Source: Vreelandella piezotolerans | GTDB lineage: Bacteria; Pseudomonadota; Gammaproteobacteria; Pseudomonadales; Halomonadaceae | Assembly: GCF_012427705.1 (NCBI RefSeq) | Contig: NZ_CP048602.1 | Span: 186,001-250,000, forward strand | Direction: 5' to 3' | DNA length: 64,000 bases | Shown: positions 54,633-63,727 of the stretch, piece by piece | How the letters are laid out: each line of letters opens with the position of its first letter | Numbering within the stretch: position 1 is the stretch's first letter | Made by a program: the position numbers and the translations under genes | Notes under the pieces: model-generated | What the model saw: the letters and a program-made list of their open reading frames with translations, nothing else | Databases searched by the model: none | What the model was told of the DNA's origin: nothing

Positions 54633-55658
54633 ATGCAGAAAATCGAGGAAATTTACTGGCTGCGCGCGTACGGCTGTGTCGCTGTGTTTCTCTTTCATTG
54701 GCTAGATCACCTGAATCAGCGCGTGGACAACGTCGTTACCGATCTCATGCGCATACCGCTGGTGCTGGGCACGCCTGTATTCCTGTTCATTTCGGTCTTT
54801 GTGTTTGCCGTCCGCTATGACAAGCAAGTACCGCCAGGTTTTCTATGGCAGCGAGTGAAGTACGTCATGCTGCCCTATTTAACGTACGGGTTCATCTATT
54901 CCACTGCCCAGTGGTGGCAACTGGCGGGCAGCGACAGCTCCGTGAATGTTTGGGAGAACGCAAAAGCCTACTTTATTTATGCGGGCTGGCATGGCTATTT
55001 TTTGATCATCGCCATGCAGTTCTATGCCGCTTATTGGGCCTTTACTCGTTGGCAGCTATGGCGCTTGCATCCGGTTCCTTGGCTATGGGGAGCTTGCTTG
55101 GTGAGTATGGCATATTGGGGGTTGGCGTATGCGTTGGCTATTGAGCCGCCGGGTTATTTGCTTTGGGTGGCTCCGTTGGGTTGGATCTATCTGTTCTTCT
55201 TGGCGCTAGTGCTGGTGCGCTATTACCCCTTAACGCCTTCTAGCCAGTTGATCGAACGGCCCGTTTGGCTACAAACCCTCTCGCAACCACGTTGGCTCTT
55301 GTTGTTCGTTGGCTTGATCGTGCTGGCCACGTTCGAGTATCGGCTGTCGTTCTCCTCGAAAGAGGTGTGGGTCATTCCCTTTTTTGTGCTGTTCACGCTG
55401 GCATTGATGCGTGGCTTAAAAGGGCGTAAAGCACCTGGATGGGTGCGCTATATCAATGCTTACTCGTTTGGTATTTATCTAGCGCATCCTATGTTTTTTA
55501 CGCTCACCGATACGCTAGTGGGCATTTCTACGTTGCCCCTGGCGGTTTATGCGCTGTTGCTCATCATGGTGGGTAGTGTGGGATCGATTCTGCTCAACAA
55601 AGTAGCCAATACCACCACATTGGGTGCCATGTTGCTGGGTAAGCGTTTAAAAATATGA
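54633..55658 (+). CDS. Membrane acyltransferase, family 3 (OafA/YrhL-like)
   Basis: A 341-residue inner-membrane protein with about ten spans. The N-terminal IEEIYWLRAYGCVAVFLFHW holds the family R-A...H pattern used for acyl transfer to sugars; VLGTPVFLFISVFVFAVRYD follows. Acyltransferase-3 proteins O-acylate lipopolysaccharide, exopolysaccharide or peptidoglycan precursors. A glycosyltransferase-like gene lies convergent downstream, which fits surface glycan work. GGTGGAGG precedes the ATG. Target unknown. Confidence 0.88.
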   Translation: MQKIEEIYWLRAYGCVAVFLFHWLDHLNQRVDNVVTDLMRIPLVLGTPVFLFISVFVFAVRYDKQVPPGFLWQRVKYVMLPYLTYGFIYSTAQWWQLAGSDSSVNVWENAKAYFIYAGWHGYFLIIAMQFYAAYWAFTRWQLWRLHPVPWLWGACLVSMAYWGLAYALAIEPPGYLLWVAPLGWIYLFFLALVLVRYYPLTPSSQLIERPVWLQTLSQPRWLLLFVGLIVLATFEYRLSFSSKEVWVIPFFVLFTLALMRGLKGRKAPGWVRYINAYSFGIYLAHPMFFTLTDTLVGISTLPLAVYALLLIMVGSVGSILLNKVANTTTLGAMLLGKRLKI

Positions 55659-55717
55659 ACGGTTCGACGGGTTGGTGAGCTGGCAGGTTGGCGTTAAGAG
55701 TCAAAGAGGGGCAGGCG

Positions 55718-56311
55718 CTAAGAGGAGGTGGGTGAGCGGCTTTGTGGCGAGCCTCGAGCAAGCCCAAGCGACTCGCCGCTTAGCGTTTTTAAACGCGTAG
55801 GGCAGGCGTATAGGCGCTGTAAAAAGTCGAGCAGTGCTGGCTCATCGAGCTCTGGATCGAAGCCTCCGATTCGCTCCAACCACGCACGGCGAATGGCAAT
55901 GTAGGGGGGAACGGTCACCGCCGAGCTGAGAAAGTGCAGCAACAGACGTTCCGAAAAGCGGGGAGTGGCGGCGTTGATGAGCAGCGCATCCGTCGCCGTG
56001 TCTAGCTGTGGATAGAGTAGGTACCAAAGCTGCGCCGCCATGGGTTCTTTATGCAGCGCAATCAGCAGCCAGTCTGCCTGGCTAATATACGCCGCTTGGT
56101 TGAGGCGTGCACCTAGGGTATGGGCAGGTGTCACCAAGCCGTGCGCGTGGTAACGCTTTTCGAGATCGGTGAGCCGTTCATCCGAGTGAGCACAGGTCAC
56201 GATAATGGGTAGGGCATGGTCAGCAAGACCGGATTGGCGAATCGAGCGCAGGTGGCGGGGTAGCAAAGCTCCTGTCACTGAAGCATCAACGATAAAGCAG
56301 ACCGTACCCAT
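55718..56311 (-). CDS. Glycosyltransferase-like protein (GT-A fold)
   Basis: A 197-residue soluble protein that resembles the core of family 2 glycosyltransferases. It has VCFIVDASVTGALLPRHLRS at the N-terminus, LGARLNQAAYISQADWLLIA with a nucleotide-sugar site, and the acceptor loop AIRRAWLERIGGFDPELDEP. The usual DxD metal motif is not obvious. The C-terminal tail after LARG is rich in Ser/Pro. It is shorter than most GT2 enzymes (usually 230 or more), so it may be a reduced or specialised form. No linked glycan operon is present apart from the acyltransferase. Confidence 0.72.
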   Translation of the reverse strand: MGTVCFIVDASVTGALLPRHLRSIRQSGLADHALPIIVTCAHSDERLTDLEKRYHAHGLVTPAHTLGARLNQAAYISQADWLLIALHKEPMAAQLWYLLYPQLDTATDALLINAATPRFSERLLLHFLSSAVTVPPYIAIRRAWLERIGGFDPELDEPALLDFLQRLYACPTRLKTLSGESLGLARGSPQSRSPTSS

Positions 56312-56457
56312 GCACGCGGCTTCCTTTTGTTATGAAAGCATCTCTGTTTGTAATTGATTGTAGATGTGGGTTTCTTTACGTAGCAAGAGAAAGTTTTTTA
56401 ACGAAAAAAACAGTGAGGCTGGCGAGTTATTCATTTTGGTGCGTCTTGAGTGTTATT

Positions 56458-56474
56458 TGCACCAAATGCGTGCA
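56458..56474 (+). promoter_or_regulatory. NtrC binding site upstream of glnA
   Basis: TGCACC-AAATG-CGTGCA differs from the NtrC consensus TGCACC-N5-GGTGCA by one base. Its centre is about 166 bases before the predicted sigma54 start. A reversed TTTGGTGC at 56435-56442 may be a second half site. Confidence 0.8.
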
Positions 56475-56604
56475 AGGAAATGACGGTCTAGGCGTTTGAA
56501 AAAGCAATTGCCACTCCCTTGCTGCATTAAGACGCATGGGATGAGTCATTTTTCATATTTTAAAACAAAGAGTTGTTGATATTTTTTTCCATTATGGTGC
56601 AGAG

Positions 56605-56621
56605 TTGGCATGCTCTGTGCT
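56605..56621 (+). promoter_or_regulatory. Sigma54 promoter of glnA
   Basis: TTGGCATGCTCTGTGCT carries the -24 GG (56607-56608) and -12 GC (56619-56620) at the exact required spacing of the consensus TGGCACG-N4-TTGC. Confidence 0.8.
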
Positions 56622-56866
56622 TGTAAGCCATAGGTAGTTTCATCAGCGGCTATTGAAGCGTAGGCAGACGCCTCCAGGCGTGCTACAACGATAGCCGGTC
56701 TGAAATGATCGCTGGGCGGTTTGTTATCCATCGTCGAACAAACGTTGAGCGAACAAAAAAGACAAACGCGCCACATGCAGCCGCGTGTTGAACGATTTGT
56801 TGAATAACACCTTTATCGATCGCTTACAGTTACACGCTTTAAGCCACGCTCATACCGGAGGACACT

Positions 56867-58273
56867 ATGTCAGCCAAGACTCTCGCGCTAATCGAAGAAC
56901 ATGATGTTAAGTGGGTAGATCTGCGTTTCACCGACACGCGCGGTAAAGAGCAGCACGTCACCGTACCGGCACGCGACGTGAACGAAGAGTTTTTTGAAAA
57001 CGGCCAGATGTTCGATGGTTCTTCCATCAACGGCTGGAAGGGCATCAACGAGTCTGACATGATCCTGCGTCCGGAAGACGGTACCGCCTTCCTCGACCCC
57101 TTCACCGAAGATGCCACACTGATTCTGCGTTGCGACATCATCGAGCCTGCCACTATGCAGGGCTACGATCGCGACCCGCGCTCCATCGCCAAGCGCGCCG
57201 AAGCCTACTTGCAGTCGACTGGCCTGGGTGACACTGCCTTCTTCGGTCCGGAGCCGGAATTCTTCATCTTCGATGAGGTGCACTGGAAAGCCGACATTCA
57301 AGGCGCCATGTACAAAATCACCTCTGACGAAGGCGCATGGGCGACCAGCAACCAGGTAGAAGGCGGCAACTTGGGCCACCGTCCGCGCGTGAAAGGCGGC
57401 TACTTCCCGGTACCCCCGGTCGACAGCTTCCACGATATCCGTGGTGCGATGTGTAACACCCTGGAAGCGATCGGTCAGACCGTCGAAGTTCACCACCACG
57501 AAGTGGCGAACGCCGGTCAGAACGAAATCGGCGTGAAGTTCAACACGCTGGTGAAGAAAGCCGACGAAGTTCAGGAAATGAAGTACGTGATCCACAACGT
57601 GGCGCACGCTTATGGCAAGACCGCGACCTTCATGCCGAAGCCGCTGGTGGGCGACAACGGCTCGGGCATGCACGTCCACCAGTCGTTCTGGAAAGATGGC
57701 CAGAACCAGTTCGCTGGCGACGAGTACGCGGGTCTGTCCGAAATGGCGCTGTACTACATTGGCGGTATCATCAAGCACGCTCGCGCGCTGAACGCCTTCA
57801 CCAACGCCTCTACCAACTCGTACAAGCGTCTGGTGCCGGGTTTCGAAGCGCCGGTCATGCTGGCCTACAGCGCCCGTAACCGTTCTGCGTCCATCCGTAT
57901 TCCGTACACCGCTAGCCCGAAAGGCAAGCGTGTCGAGACGCGCTTCCCCGACCCGACCGCCAACCCCTACCTGGCGTTCGCGGCGATGCTGATGGCGGGT
58001 ATCGATGGTATCAAGAACAAGATCCATCCTGGCGATGCCATGGACAAGAACCTGTACGACCTGCCGCCCGAGGAAGGCAAGTCCGTCCCGACCGTGGCCA
58101 ACAGCCTGGATCAAGCCCTGGAAGCGCTCGACGCTGACCGTGCGTTCCTGACCGAAGGCGGCGTGTTCACCGACGACATGATCGATGCCTACATCGAACT
58201 GAAGATGGAAGACGTCGAGCGTATTCGCATGACGACTCACCCGATCGAGTTCGACATGTACTACAGCTGCTAA
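56867..58273 (+). CDS. glnA: Glutamine synthetase type I
   Basis: GlnA forms glutamine from glutamate, ammonia and ATP as a dodecamer. The 468 residues include the N-terminal [16 protein letters not shown], metal-site [27 protein letters not shown], the NRSASIRIP segment and the adenylylation loop [10 protein letters not shown] with the regulatory tyrosine near 398, so control by GlnE is expected. CGGAGGAC lies ahead of the ATG. NtrC site and sigma54 promoter upstream, ntrBC downstream, and its own terminator. Confidence 0.99.
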   Translation: MSAKTLALIEEHDVKWVDLRFTDTRGKEQHVTVPARDVNEEFFENGQMFDGSSINGWKGINESDMILRPEDGTAFLDPFTEDATLILRCDIIEPATMQGYDRDPRSIAKRAEAYLQSTGLGDTAFFGPEPEFFIFDEVHWKADIQGAMYKITSDEGAWATSNQVEGGNLGHRPRVKGGYFPVPPVDSFHDIRGAMCNTLEAIGQTVEVHHHEVANAGQNEIGVKFNTLVKKADEVQEMKYVIHNVAHAYGKTATFMPKPLVGDNGSGMHVHQSFWKDGQNQFAGDEYAGLSEMALYYIGGIIKHARALNAFTNASTNSYKRLVPGFEAPVMLAYSARNRSASIRIPYTASPKGKRVETRFPDPTANPYLAFAAMLMAGIDGIKNKIHPGDAMDKNLYDLPPEEGKSVPTVANSLDQALEALDADRAFLTEGGVFTDDMIDAYIELKMEDVERIRMTTHPIEFDMYYSC

Positions 58274-58302
58274 GATCACCCTTGAGGTGTCGTTAGCCTG
58301 AA

Positions 58303-58326
58303 AACCCCGCCTCGGCGGGGTTTTTT
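58303..58326 (+). terminator. Terminator of glnA
   Basis: AACCCCGCC-TCG-GCGGGGTT followed by a T run, 29 bases after the stop. Confidence 0.92.
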
Positions 58327-58362
58327 CGTTGAGGCGAGGTAAGGAAAAGGGAGGAAGACGTC

Positions 58363-58905
58363 ATGATCCGTCGCTGGCACGTGCGCTATGCAAGAGGATT
58401 ATCCACAGGTGCTGCACTGCTATTGGGGATGTGGGTAAGCGCGGCGCTGGGGCAAACGGTGTATCGCGTGGTGGACGCCCAGGGCAAGGTGACGTTTACC
58501 GACAACCCAGAACGTGGCGGTGAAGCCGTCACGTTGGCACCGCTGCCCAGCGTGACGACGGTGCGCTCTGCCCCACCTGACAGCCGAACCCCGGGCCGCA
58601 CTCAGAGCCATCCCGGGCAACCGTTTATGCCTTATGACCGCTTTACCATCGTCAACCCGGCAAACAGCAGCGCCGTTCGGGGCGGCATGACGCCCGTGGA
58701 AGTGCAGGTGGTGCCGCCACTGCGGGACGACCACCAAATTCAACTGAGGGTGAATGGCGAACTGAGCCAATCCGCTCTGCATAGCGACGCCTTCTGGCTG
58801 GCGGGGTTACCTGTGGGAGCGCACCATATTCATGCGGAGTTGTTGGATAGCCAGGGCCGTGTGCAGCACCGCACCGATCCGGTGACTATTTTTATCACTG
58901 ACTAA
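58363..58905 (+). CDS. DUF4124 domain exported protein
   Basis: A 180-residue protein with a signal peptide (hydrophobic core TGAALLLGMWVSAALGQ) directly followed by a DUF4124 domain (TVYRVVDAQGKVTFTDNPE). A Pro-rich linker leads to a C-terminal beta-rich part (VEVQVVPPLRDDHQIQLRVN, VGAHHIHAELLDSQGRV) that looks like an Ig-type fold. Genes of this kind often sit between glnA and ntrB in related genomes. Role unknown; likely periplasmic. Confidence 0.85.
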   Translation: MIRRWHVRYARGLSTGAALLLGMWVSAALGQTVYRVVDAQGKVTFTDNPERGGEAVTLAPLPSVTTVRSAPPDSRTPGRTQSHPGQPFMPYDRFTIVNPANSSAVRGGMTPVEVQVVPPLRDDHQIQLRVNGELSQSALHSDAFWLAGLPVGAHHIHAELLDSQGRVQHRTDPVTIFITD

Positions 58906-59111
58906 TCGAGTGCACTATAATGGTGCAATGAGGCGGTGGGCTAGGCGGCTCATTGCGCTATTAAGGCTCGTCATCTCCCCGCTATCTGCCCACAAGCCGT
59001 GCATGCCGCCGCTTGCGCCGAATTGGCGCGCTTTTTGCAGATCCTCTCGCATACCTCTTTTGATGGATCAGTGCCATGTGTATTGATCGAAGCGACGTTT
59101 CAGGACACGCC

Positions 59112-60170
59112 ATGTATCAGCGCTTGCTCGAACACCTCACCACAGCAGTCCTGTTGCTCGACGGTGAACTCCGCGTTCGCTGGATGAACCCGGCGGCGGA
59201 AGCGCTGCTGGCCGTGAGCTTTAGCCGCGTGCAGGGGATCAGCCTCGATACGCTGTTGGGCGGAGACGAGAGCATCGACGACGTACTGGCCAAAGCACGC
59301 GATGCGTTTCATCCCTATACACAGCGTGAAGCGCGTATCACGCCGCTCAATAGCGAGCCGCTGACCGTCGATTATACCGTGACACCGCTGTCGGCCGACG
59401 AGCTGCTGTTGGAAGTCGAGCCGCGGGATCGGTTGATGCAAATCTCCCGAGAGGAGGCCCTTACCACCCGCCAAGAAACCATCAAAGTGCTGGCGCGGGG
59501 GTTGGCCCACGAGGTGAAAAATCCGCTAGGGGGCATTCGCGGTGCCGCGCAGCTGTTAGAGCGAGACCTGGATGACCCGGCCCTGCGCGAGTTTACCCAT
59601 ATCATCGTGGAAGAGGTTGACCGCTTGCGTGACTTGGTCGACTCCATGCTAGGGCCGAACCGTATCGTCAAGCATGAGCCGGTCAACATTCATAAAGTGT
59701 TGGAGCGCGTAAGGGCGCTGCTGATCGCCGAGCATCCTCAGGTGGTCGTCAGCCGCGACTATGACCCGAGCCTACCGGACCTGTCCGGTGATGAGGCGCA
59801 GATGATCCAAGCAGTGCTCAACGTGGCCCGCAACGCGGTGCAAGCCATGAGCGATGCAGGTACGCCCGCGCCCGAACTGACACTGCGTACCCGTGCGCGC
59901 CGCCAATTCACTTTGGGAGCCGAGCGGCACCGCCTGGTGAGCGAAGTCGGCATCATCGATAACGGTCCTGGCATCCCCGAGTCGCTACGCGACACCCTTT
60001 TTTATCCGATGGTCTCCGGCCGCGCAGAAGGGAGCGGTCTGGGGCTATCGATTGCCCAGTCAATACTGCACCAACATCAAGGATTGATCGAATGCGACTC
60101 TCGTCCCGGACACACCGAATTTCGTTTACTGATTCCATTGGTCATTAATTGCACCGGAGAAGCGTCATGA
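59112..60170 (+). CDS. ntrB: Nitrogen regulation sensor histidine kinase NtrB
   Basis: NtrB phosphorylates NtrC when nitrogen is short and, bound to PII, removes the phosphate. The 352 residues have an N-terminal PAS domain (VLLLDGELRVRWMNPAAEAL), the H box LARGLAHEVKNPLGGIRGAA with the phospho-histidine near 141, N box NVARNAVQAM and G boxes DNGPGIP and GSGLGLSIAQ. No membrane span, as expected. I prefer the ATG at 59112 with CAGGACA ahead over the ATG 12 codons earlier. It overlaps ntrC by four bases. Confidence 0.95.
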   Translation: MYQRLLEHLTTAVLLLDGELRVRWMNPAAEALLAVSFSRVQGISLDTLLGGDESIDDVLAKARDAFHPYTQREARITPLNSEPLTVDYTVTPLSADELLLEVEPRDRLMQISREEALTTRQETIKVLARGLAHEVKNPLGGIRGAAQLLERDLDDPALREFTHIIVEEVDRLRDLVDSMLGPNRIVKHEPVNIHKVLERVRALLIAEHPQVVVSRDYDPSLPDLSGDEAQMIQAVLNVARNAVQAMSDAGTPAPELTLRTRARRQFTLGAERHRLVSEVGIIDNGPGIPESLRDTLFYPMVSGRAEGSGLGLSIAQSILHQHQGLIECDSRPGHTEFRLLIPLVINCTGEAS

Positions 60171-61597
60171 CTGAGGCGACACGTACCGATGTTGCACGAG
60201 TGGTTATTGTCGATGATGACCGCGCTATCCGCTGGGTATTGGAGCGCGCTCTGGCGCAACCCGATCTGGAGGTCGAGTGTATCGAGCGTGCCGATACGGC
60301 GCTCGCACGCTTGCTGGAGAGCCCGCCGGATGTGCTGGTCACCGATATCCGTATGCCGGGCATCGACGGGTTGGATTTAATGGCACGGGTGCGTGATGCC
60401 CATCCGGATTTGCCTGTGATCGTCATGACCGCGCACTCCGATCTCGACAGCGCTGTCGCCTCCTATCAAGGCGGGGCATTCGAGTACTTGCCCAAGCCGT
60501 TCGATGTGGATGAAGCGCTCGCGCTGGTGCGCCGGGCCGTTGCCCATGCGCGTGAACGGCAGCGGCCGGTGAGTGTGCCGGAAGGTCTTAGCGCCGAGAT
60601 CATAGGTGAAGCGCCGGCTATGCAAGAGGTCTTCCGGGCGATTGGACGGCTCTCCCATTCGCATATCACAGTACTGATCAACGGTGAGTCGGGTACGGGC
60701 AAGGAGCGCGTGGCCCAGGCGCTGCATCAGCATAGTCCGCGCTCGGGAAAGCCGTTCATTGCCTTGAATATGGCGGCGATTCCGCGCGATTTGATCGAAT
60801 CAGAACTGTTCGGCCACGAGAAAGGCGCGTTTACTGGTGCTGCGCAGCAGCGCCAGGGGCGTTTCGAGCAGGCCAATGGCGGCACGCTGTTTCTCGATGA
60901 GATCGGCGACATGCCCGCCGAAACGCAAACCCGCCTGCTGCGCGTGCTGGCCGATGGCGAGTTTTATCGGGTGGGCGGGCATACGCCGGTGAACGTCGAT
61001 GTACGGATCATCGCGGCAACGCACCAGAACCTTGAATCACTCGTTGACGATGGGCGCTTTCGTGAAGACTTGTTTCACCGCCTGAACGTGATTCGTGTCC
61101 ATCTTCCGCGTTTGGCCGAGCGGCGCGAGGATATTCCACGCCTCACCCGGCACTTTTTGGCCGAAGCCGCCAAGGAGTTGTCCACCGACATTAAAGTATT
61201 GACCCCCGAAGCAGAAGCGCATCTGACCCGCCTGCCGTGGCCCGGTAACGTCCGTCAGCTCGAGAACATTTGCCGATGGCTAACGGTGATGGCTTCCGGT
61301 CGGGAGATTCTGGTCGAAGATTTGCCTCCGGAGCTACGCACCGTCGGCACGTCAGAGAGCAGCGTCCATGGCGACTGGCGCTCGGCGTTCCGTGATTGGG
61401 CCGATCATGCGCTGGCCGAAGGGCATACCCATTTGCTAGAAGAGGCCGTTCCTGACTTCGAGCGCATTTTGATCGAGACGGCGCTCAAGCACACCGGCGG
61501 GCGTAAAGGCGAAGCCGCCGAGCTGCTGGGCTGGGGGCGCAACACCTTGACACGCAAGCTTAAAACGCTGCTGCCTGCGTTGGCGGATGACGCCTAA
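60167..61597 (+). CDS. ntrC: Nitrogen response regulator NtrC
   Basis: NtrC activates sigma54 promoters such as glnA. The ATG at 60167 overlaps the ntrB stop (ATGA) and follows CGGAGAAG. The 476 residues hold a receiver domain with VIVDDD and the phospho-acceptor in VLVTDIRMPGIDG (about residue 54), an AAA+ domain with Walker A GESGTGKERV, the sigma54-contact loop EKGAFTGA and GGTLFLDEIGDM, and a Fis-type helix-turn-helix (GGRKGEAAELLGWGRNTLTR) at the end. Its stop overlaps the convergent gene by four bases. Confidence 0.97.
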   Translation: MTEATRTDVARVVIVDDDRAIRWVLERALAQPDLEVECIERADTALARLLESPPDVLVTDIRMPGIDGLDLMARVRDAHPDLPVIVMTAHSDLDSAVASYQGGAFEYLPKPFDVDEALALVRRAVAHARERQRPVSVPEGLSAEIIGEAPAMQEVFRAIGRLSHSHITVLINGESGTGKERVAQALHQHSPRSGKPFIALNMAAIPRDLIESELFGHEKGAFTGAAQQRQGRFEQANGGTLFLDEIGDMPAETQTRLLRVLADGEFYRVGGHTPVNVDVRIIAATHQNLESLVDDGRFREDLFHRLNVIRVHLPRLAERREDIPRLTRHFLAEAAKELSTDIKVLTPEAEAHLTRLPWPGNVRQLENICRWLTVMASGREILVEDLPPELRTVGTSESSVHGDWRSAFRDWADHALAEGHTHLLEEAVPDFERILIETALKHTGGRKGEAAELLGWGRNTLTRKLKTLLPALADDA

Positions 61598-62463
61598 TTC
61601 GTGGGCTCGTGGGTAAGGGCTGGAGGTAGAACAAAGACGGCATCGGCAAGCGCGGGGTCTGGGAGGCGGCACTCTGCCTGATCCCACGGCAGTAGGCTGA
61701 GGGTGTGTCGAATCCCCATCCCTTCGAGTTGGTGCTCTACGCCGTGGCCATAGGTGACGTGACCAAGGCCCATTAAGCCAACGGCTAACGCACCCTCTTT
61801 GACGGCGCCTGCAAGCCCGTGGGCCATGGCGGTATCCCAGGTGAGCTGCGCTTGGGTGAAGCGGGCTAGCATGGCAGGGTCCCCTTGCCCCATGCCATGC
61901 TGCTCGAATACCTCGGTCAAACGCTGCTGATAGACTGAACTGGCGGGTAGTGGGGTAGGAATCCCGTAGCGCTGGTCAGCGGGGACACGATCAAAGCCTT
62001 CTTGAACGAGCCGTTGGCGCAATTCTGGCGTGATGTTGAGAGCCACCAGCGGAATCGCTTGCAGTCGCGCGAAGTGAAGAATGGGCAAGTAGAGCTCGTC
62101 ATCGACTCCCCACGCGTCATCCCAGCGGCTTTCGGCCAGCAGCTCTGTCTCGGTCAGCTCGCCCGCTACCCAGCGGTCTAACACCGGCTGAGCGCTTCTT
62201 GGCAGCATCTCCAAGCCAACCACCATATCTTCGCGGAGAGCATGCAGCCCTGCGAGCGTGTGCAGCTGCCAGCGGTGATGATCCTCGACGTCGTGCTGTT
62301 CGCCCAGTAGTACGACCTGCTGTCGAGCGGCCTGGGCAAGCAGCGTTGGTGCGCCCACGGCACCGTCTGCTTGCCACCACTGCCCTGGTGACGGGCAATC
62401 GCCATAGGCGTGTCCCGTGGCAAGTGCCATCGTCAGCAGAATCCATGGCCACGTGGGGCGCAT
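61594..62463 (-). CDS. ChaN-family (haem-binding, Tiki-like) exported protein
   Basis: A 289-residue protein with a signal peptide (WPWILLTMALATGHAYG) without a lipobox cysteine at the cleavage point, although CPSP follows closely. The body matches the ChaN/cofactor-haem-binding family: VVLLGEQHDVEDHHRWQLHT near residue 50 and VVGLEMLPRSAQPVLDRW, later MAHGLAG and LMGLGHVTYGHGV near 240, the conserved histidines. ChaN binds haem on the outer membrane in Campylobacter; the Tiki relatives are metalloproteases. Either role is possible here. Confidence 0.85.
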   Translation of the reverse strand: MRPTWPWILLTMALATGHAYGDCPSPGQWWQADGAVGAPTLLAQAARQQVVLLGEQHDVEDHHRWQLHTLAGLHALREDMVVGLEMLPRSAQPVLDRWVAGELTETELLAESRWDDAWGVDDELYLPILHFARLQAIPLVALNITPELRQRLVQEGFDRVPADQRYGIPTPLPASSVYQQRLTEVFEQHGMGQGDPAMLARFTQAQLTWDTAMAHGLAGAVKEGALAVGLMGLGHVTYGHGVEHQLEGMGIRHTLSLLPWDQAECRLPDPALADAVFVLPPALTHEPTN

Positions 62464-62467
62464 TGTG

Positions 62468-62644
62468 TTAGCCCTTCTGAGCTTTGAGCCGGTTGATCTC
62501 GGCCAAAAGTGCTTCTGCTTCTTCGGTCAGCGTGGCGTTGGCTCGCATATCACCGTTGCGGGACGCCTCCATCGCCGCTTGAAGCTTACGCTCATAGGCT
62601 TGCTGAAGCTTTTTTTGAGGGTCGCGATTAAATAGACCGAACAT
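62468..62644 (-). CDS. DUF6435 family small protein
   Basis: A 58-residue protein starting MFGLFNRDPQKKLQQAYERK, followed by a long charged helix (NGDMRANATLTEEAEALLAE). This matches DUF6435, a small soluble coiled-coil-like family of unknown role. ATG at 62644 has GGAGAG seven bases ahead; the upstream GTG two codons earlier is rejected. It precedes the ChaN-like gene by four bases, so both are likely on one transcript. Confidence 0.8.
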   Translation of the reverse strand: MFGLFNRDPQKKLQQAYERKLQAAMEASRNGDMRANATLTEEAEALLAEINRLKAQKG

Positions 62645-62718
62645 GATCACTCTCCTTTTGTGTGTACACTATTTGTATAGCCATGAGGTGACAATGTCGA
62701 CTCTTAATCGTTCTTATT

Positions 62719-63252
62719 TTATGTAGCGCCGCGCTCACTCGTCGCGCATAGCGTTAAAAAACGACGAAAATCAACCAAGATCGTCTCCAAACTGTTATGC
62801 AGACGATGATCGTCGTCGATCATCCTGAGTGACAATCGCTGTGCCTGGGCGCGTTCAATAACGGGGCCAGGAGGTACCACATCATCCTGCCAACCGTGAA
62901 TGATATGCGTGTGCCGCGCTTGAATGGTGGGGGATGTTTCGGGGTATTTGGGTAAGCCAAGCGCAGGGGCAAGCAAAAAACAGCCCAGGACTGGTGTCCG
63001 AGCACTGACGGCGGCGCTTAACCAGCCACCAAGGCTAGACCCTGCCATGACGCAACGTGAGGGATCATCGCCGCGCTTCTGAAGTGCCTGCTGTAGATGA
63101 GCCAGCCGCTGGGCTGGCTCGTCCATGCCCCGGTAATCCATGACGACTGGCTCACAGTCATCTAGCTGTTCGGCAATGCCCTTGAGCGCTTGCATCTTTA
63201 GTGCGCCCGGGCCACTTTCCAAGCCATGTGAAAGGTAGACAGTCATCATCAT
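62719..63252 (-). CDS. YqiA-like alpha/beta hydrolase
   Basis: A 177-residue short esterase similar to YqiA/YcfP. It has TVYLSHGLESGPGALKMQAL at the start, the nucleophile elbow AGSSLGGWLS near residue 73, aspartate in HGWQDDVVPP and histidine in DDDHRLHNS. The start is the ATG at 63250-63252, two bases after the entericidin-like gene; the TTG earlier is rejected. Substrate unknown (short acyl esters in family members). Confidence 0.85.
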   Translation of the reverse strand: MMMTVYLSHGLESGPGALKMQALKGIAEQLDDCEPVVMDYRGMDEPAQRLAHLQQALQKRGDDPSRCVMAGSSLGGWLSAAVSARTPVLGCFLLAPALGLPKYPETSPTIQARHTHIIHGWQDDVVPPGPVIERAQAQRLSLRMIDDDHRLHNSLETILVDFRRFLTLCATSERGAT

Positions 63253-63254
63253 GG

Positions 63255-63386
63255 TCAATCCGCCGACCGCTGAATGGCTTCACCGCCTTGTTCGATATCT
63301 TGCCCCATTCCGCGAACGGTATTGCAGCCACCCAGCACCAACAGCGTTGCCAGCAGCAAAATGCCCAGTGCGACGGTACGTTTCAT
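63255..63386 (-). CDS. Entericidin-like small lipoprotein
   Basis: A 43-residue protein: signal MKRTVALGILLLATLLVLGG with lipobox LGGC at 18-21, so the mature lipoprotein has only 23 residues (CNTVRGMGQDIEQGGEAIQ). The NTVxGMGQDIxxGGxAI pattern is that of the entericidin A/B family, small membrane lipoproteins induced in stationary phase or by stress in enterics. GAGGAAAGG precedes the ATG. It lies two bases before the esterase gene, so the two are co-transcribed. Confidence 0.9.
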   Translation of the reverse strand: MKRTVALGILLLATLLVLGGCNTVRGMGQDIEQGGEAIQRSAD

Positions 63387-63727
63387 CGGCCTTTCCTCAT
63401 GCCTAAGTATGCCCATGCGAGCGTGAGAGTGTGATAAGTAACATAAGCGTTGTTGTCATCGACCGCTACCGTGAAACGAGGGATTTTGTCACGATGAGCT
63501 AACGTCTCATGTGCCAAAGGACGGGGGCAGCTCGTGCGAATTTGTCGCATGTGTCAGTTCGATACATAAAAATTCGCCCTCGTGGGCGCTTCTGTGCTTA
63601 ACTTGGCAGTGAGTGTTTTCTCTAAGTGATTGTTTTTTATGTTTTTATTTTTGTTTTTTCGAACGATGGCCTAGTGTCTGCAACACATTAAGTGTTATGA
63701 AGAGTATGACGTCAGTATCACCCTTTA

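Larger units (their letters stand above)
56312..56866. other. glnA upstream regulatory region (555 bases)
   Basis: AT-rich compared with its surroundings and without a convincing gene. It holds an NtrC site (56458-56474), a facing half site (56435-56442) and a sigma54 promoter (56605-56621), then a leader of about 235 bases to glnA. Confidence 0.8.

Noticed and set aside
56499..56517. Possible second sigma54 promoter (TTGCCACTCCCTTGCT)
   Set aside because: The -24 GG is missing and the spacing is one base short.
56546..56776. 76-codon minus-strand open frame in the glnA upstream region
   Set aside because: It covers the sigma54 promoter, has no convincing Shine-Dalgarno and a low-information product; more likely regulatory DNA.
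56888..58279. 463-codon open frame antisense to glnA
   Set aside because: Mirror frame of glnA; no independent support.
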